64,000 nucleotides of DNA from CBDAQD01 sp965275905 (GTDB taxonomy: Bacteria > Pseudomonadota > Alphaproteobacteria > Rhizobiales > JAJFHC01). A program made the translations under genes and the position numbers. This document shows positions 61,797-64,000 of the stretch, piece by piece (within the stretch, counting starts at the first letter, position 1; each line of letters starts with the position of its first letter). The stretch is from NCBI GenBank assembly GCA_965275905.1, contig CBDHYJ010000062.1, positions 1 to 64,000 on the forward strand, read 5' to 3'. The notes under the pieces are model-generated. The model was not told the origin of the DNA. It was given only the letters and a program-made list of their open reading frames with translations, and made no database searches.

Positions 61797-63649
61797 CACT
61801 GCTTGCCCTTTATTGTCTCGGCTTTGGACGGATCGTACCACCAGGTATCTGGATATCCCGTGCCATAGGTCGGTCTCTTGTCCGGAAAACTGAACCGGTT
61901 CCATCTGGCGATTCGCACGCCGTTAAAGAACCATTGTGGCACGAGGTAGTGATTCCAGAGCAGAACCCTGTCGAGGGCCCGGGTCGCGGCCACAAGATCG
62001 TCGCGGTTCTCGGCGAAAATGATCTTGTCGATCAGCTTGTCGATTGCCGGATTCTTTATGCCGATGAGGTTACGGCTGCCGTTCCGGTCGGCCGACTTCG
62101 AACCCCAGTAGTTGCGCTGTTCGTTGCCCGGCGAGAGCGACTGCCCCCAGGTTCCGACGATGATGTCAAAGTCGAACGTCTCCAACCGCCGTTGATACTG
62201 GGAGCTGTCAACGGTGCGCACCTTGGTTTCGATTCCAAGACGCTTCAGGCTTTGCGTATAGGGAAGTACGATCCGTTCAAAGAGCGGTGAAACAAGGAGG
62301 AATTCAACTTCCATCGCCTCGCCGCTCTCCGTGTTGACGAGCTTGCCGCCCTTGATGGACCAGCCGGCCTCTTCAAGCAGCTTGCGGGCGGTACGCAGAT
62401 TCTTCCGGACTTCCCTTGTATCGGTGTTGACCGGGTTCGTGTATTCGGTTGTGAAGACTTCCGGCGGCACCTGGTTACGAACGGCTTCGAGCATCTCAAG
62501 TTCGCGACCGGTGGGCAGCCCCGTCGCGGCAAGTTCGGAGTTGGCGAAGTAGCTGTTGACCCGGTTGTACTGGCCGAAGAAGAGATTCTTGTTGGCCCAT
62601 TCGAAATTGAACGCGTGGTTGAAGGCCAGTCGCACCTTCGGATCGGCGAACTTCGCGCGCCTGGTATTGAACGCGAAGGACTGCATCGGCTCTGCGCCCT
62701 TGGACGTCAAGACGTCCTTGATGACTTCGCCATTCTTGATTGCCGGGAAATTGTAGGCTGTGGCCCAGTTCTTGGCCGAGCTTTCGACACGCACGTCGAA
62801 CTGATCCGCCTTGAAAGCCTCGAGCGCGACGGTCGTGTCGCGGAAGTACTCCGCCTGGATCTCATCGAAATTGTTGCGCCCGACATTCACCGGAAGGTCC
62901 TTGCCCCAGTAGTCGGGGACGCGCTCGACGGAGATCGACTTGCCGGGCTTCACTTCCTTCACGCGATAGGGACCGCTGCCGAGGGGCGGTTCCAGCGTAG
63001 TCGAGAAGAAATCACGTTTCTTCCCGCTCGCATCGGTGCCCTCCCAGTAGTGTTTGGGCATCACGTAAATCTGTCCCGTGATCTGCGGAAGCTCTCGATT
63101 GCCTTTTTGATTGAACGTGAACTTGACCTTGTGGTCGCCGATCTTCTCCGCCGTCGTGATATTGGCGTAGTAATAAGCGTAGCGTGGATGACCTTTCTTG
63201 AGGGCTTCAAAACTGAAGATGACATCCTCCGGCGTGATCGGTTTGCCGTCGTGCCAACGCGCCTCCGGACGCAGAGTGTAGGTAACGGACGAGTAGTCGT
63301 CCGGGTAGGAAACACTCTTTGCGATCAGCCCGTATTCGCTGCTCGGCTCATCCTGTGTCGAGGTCATGAGCGTATCGTAGATATAACCCACCAGACCGGC
63401 CGGCTGACCTTTGACGATAAACGGATTGAGACTGTCGAATGACCCGGTGGAACTGAGGCGCAGCTTGCCGCCTTTCGGGGCATTGGGATTGACGTAGTCG
63501 AAATGCTTGAAATCCGGGCCGTATTTCAAATCGCCCATGAGCGAAAGGCCGTGTCGTTCTTTCGGCTCTTCCGCGACCGCGCTGCTTGAAACGATAAGAA
63601 CGGCTGCGAAGGCGGCGATGCCCGATTTCAACATTCGATACATGGTCAT
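61796..63649 (-). CDS. yejA: YejA-like peptide-binding protein (copy A)
   Basis: The 617-residue protein starts the yej operon; its ATG at 63649 (or 63643) follows an AGGGATGACC context. Signal peptide about 26 residues. The family-5 fold shows DFKHFDYVNPNAPKGGKLRL, TYTLRPEARWHDGKPITPED, FDEIQAEYFRDTTVALEAFK, VRLAFNHAFNFEWANKNLFF. The end GTGYPDTWWYDPSKAETIKG matches copy B. Overall order and many segments are shared with the downstream copy, but ligand-facing loops differ. Two specificities for one permease pair are likely. Confidence 0.93.
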   Translation of the reverse strand: MTMYRMLKSGIAAFAAVLIVSSSAVAEEPKERHGLSLMGDLKYGPDFKHFDYVNPNAPKGGKLRLSSTGSFDSLNPFIVKGQPAGLVGYIYDTLMTSTQDEPSSEYGLIAKSVSYPDDYSSVTYTLRPEARWHDGKPITPEDVIFSFEALKKGHPRYAYYYANITTAEKIGDHKVKFTFNQKGNRELPQITGQIYVMPKHYWEGTDASGKKRDFFSTTLEPPLGSGPYRVKEVKPGKSISVERVPDYWGKDLPVNVGRNNFDEIQAEYFRDTTVALEAFKADQFDVRVESSAKNWATAYNFPAIKNGEVIKDVLTSKGAEPMQSFAFNTRRAKFADPKVRLAFNHAFNFEWANKNLFFGQYNRVNSYFANSELAATGLPTGRELEMLEAVRNQVPPEVFTTEYTNPVNTDTREVRKNLRTARKLLEEAGWSIKGGKLVNTESGEAMEVEFLLVSPLFERIVLPYTQSLKRLGIETKVRTVDSSQYQRRLETFDFDIIVGTWGQSLSPGNEQRNYWGSKSADRNGSRNLIGIKNPAIDKLIDKIIFAENRDDLVAATRALDRVLLWNHYLVPQWFFNGVRIARWNRFSFPDKRPTYGTGYPDTWWYDPSKAETIKGKQ

Positions 63650-63803
63650 CCCTTGCTTGAGTGAGATCCAGACAACGGCATCGACCGTTGGAAACTCCCT
63701 ATTTTGCGCGAGTTTTGGCGGACTGGATCACGTTTGTCACATGAAACTTTTGTAATTGAACACGCGGCCATCTGTGCGCGCATCAGAATTCACATATGCC
63801 GCA

Positions 63804-63829
63804 GCGCCGGCGACGCAAGTCGCCAGCGC
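63804..63829 (-). terminator. GC-rich hairpin downstream of the right-edge gene
   Basis: GCGC-C-GGCGAC pairs with GTCGCC-A-GCGC around a GCAA loop, with one internal mismatch. It lies about 65 bases after the stop of the edge gene. There is no T run. Confidence 0.35.
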
Positions 63830-63894
63830 ATAAGTATAACGTGATAATGGCAAATTTGGTTGCGCCGCAAACTCAGCTTCGGCCGGCGCCTTCG

Positions 63895-64000
63895 CTATTG
63901 CGCAGCAGGCTGCTCCGCCGGTTCCGTTGCAGGCTGCTCGGTAGACTCCGCTGCGGGCTGATCGGTGGACTCCGCCGCGGGCTGCGCTGCTGAATCCGCT
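63895..64000 (-). CDS. C-terminus of a protein with an Ala/Pro/Glu/Gln repeat tail (start outside window)
   Basis: On the minus strand the frame entering at base 64000 continues to TAG at 63897-63895. The last 34 residues read as imperfect repeats such as QPAAESTDQPAAESTEQPA. The pattern Gln-Pro-Ala-Ala/Thr-Glu repeats about every eight residues, and the DNA shows matching direct repeats. Such tails occur in periplasmic or envelope proteins and in ribosomal or membrane proteins with disordered ends. The function cannot be given from this fragment. Confidence 0.65.
   Translation of the reverse strand, partial: ADSAAQPAAESTDQPAAESTEQPATEPAEQPAAQ

Noticed and set aside
63796..63993. Arg/Leu-rich plus-strand frame at the right edge
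   Set aside because: It is the complement of the Ala/Pro/Gln/Glu repeat tail and has no ribosome site or family features.

Overview
The window reads as a chromosomal segment of an alphaproteobacterium, most likely in the Hyphomicrobiales. This is inferred from the high GC content, the Caulobacter/rhizobial (cpa) style of Flp-pilus gene order, the abundance of LysR, IclR and MarR regulators, and the many ABC uptake systems. No rRNA, tRNA, CRISPR array, insertion sequence or phage gene was found. Both ends cut genes: a voltage-gated ion channel at the left edge and a protein with a repetitive Ala/Pro/Gln/Glu tail at the right edge.

Bases 1-14.8 kb hold stress and catabolic genes: cyclopropane fatty acid synthase, XRE and LysR regulators, and a small exported SnoaL-like protein. 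Next comes a candidate aromatic/amine catabolic block: a Rieske oxygenase with a glutamine-synthetase-like ligase, a divergent DUF3445 (heme-dependent N-demethylase-like) gene, an IclR regulator and an altronate-dehydratase-type gene. A chemoreceptor follows, then a MarR regulator facing a DOMON-domain gene and a small partner across two copies of one palindrome.

Bases 14.8-28.2 kb are a pyrimidine salvage/catabolism region on the minus strand. Its order of transcription is substrate-binding protein, two permeases, ATPase, NodB-type deacetylase, cytosine-deaminase-like amidohydrolase, URC1 (GTP cyclohydrolase II homologue), URC4 (DUF1688) and uracil phosphoribosyltransferase. A LysR gene lies upstream, with a perfect N11 dyad between it and the operon. 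Divergent from the LysR gene is a two-gene unit of a TIM-barrel-like protein and a phosphoribosyltransferase-like protein, followed by a convergent MFS transporter.

Bases 28.4-46.4 kb are a complete Tad/Flp pilus locus. It has two TadE-like pseudopilins, three tandem TadG-like von Willebrand proteins, an orphan pilus N-domain protein, the Flp pilin, CpaA-CpaF, TadB, TadC and a TadD lipoprotein on the opposite strand. After it come an orphan TAXI-type binding protein, a GST-like protein, an M17 aminopeptidase, and a MarR/NlpC-P60 pair.

Bases 51.2-55.9 kb are the most striking part. A well-preserved guanidine-I (ykkC) riboswitch aptamer precedes a minus-strand operon of a nitrate/sulfonate-type ABC transporter, a ureohydrolase resembling nickel-dependent guanidine hydrolases, and a small protein with a very histidine-rich N-terminus. 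The layout suggests guanidine import and hydrolysis with a possible dedicated metal-delivery protein. The window ends with a Yej-type peptide ABC transporter (yejBEF) carrying two tandem YejA-like binding proteins.
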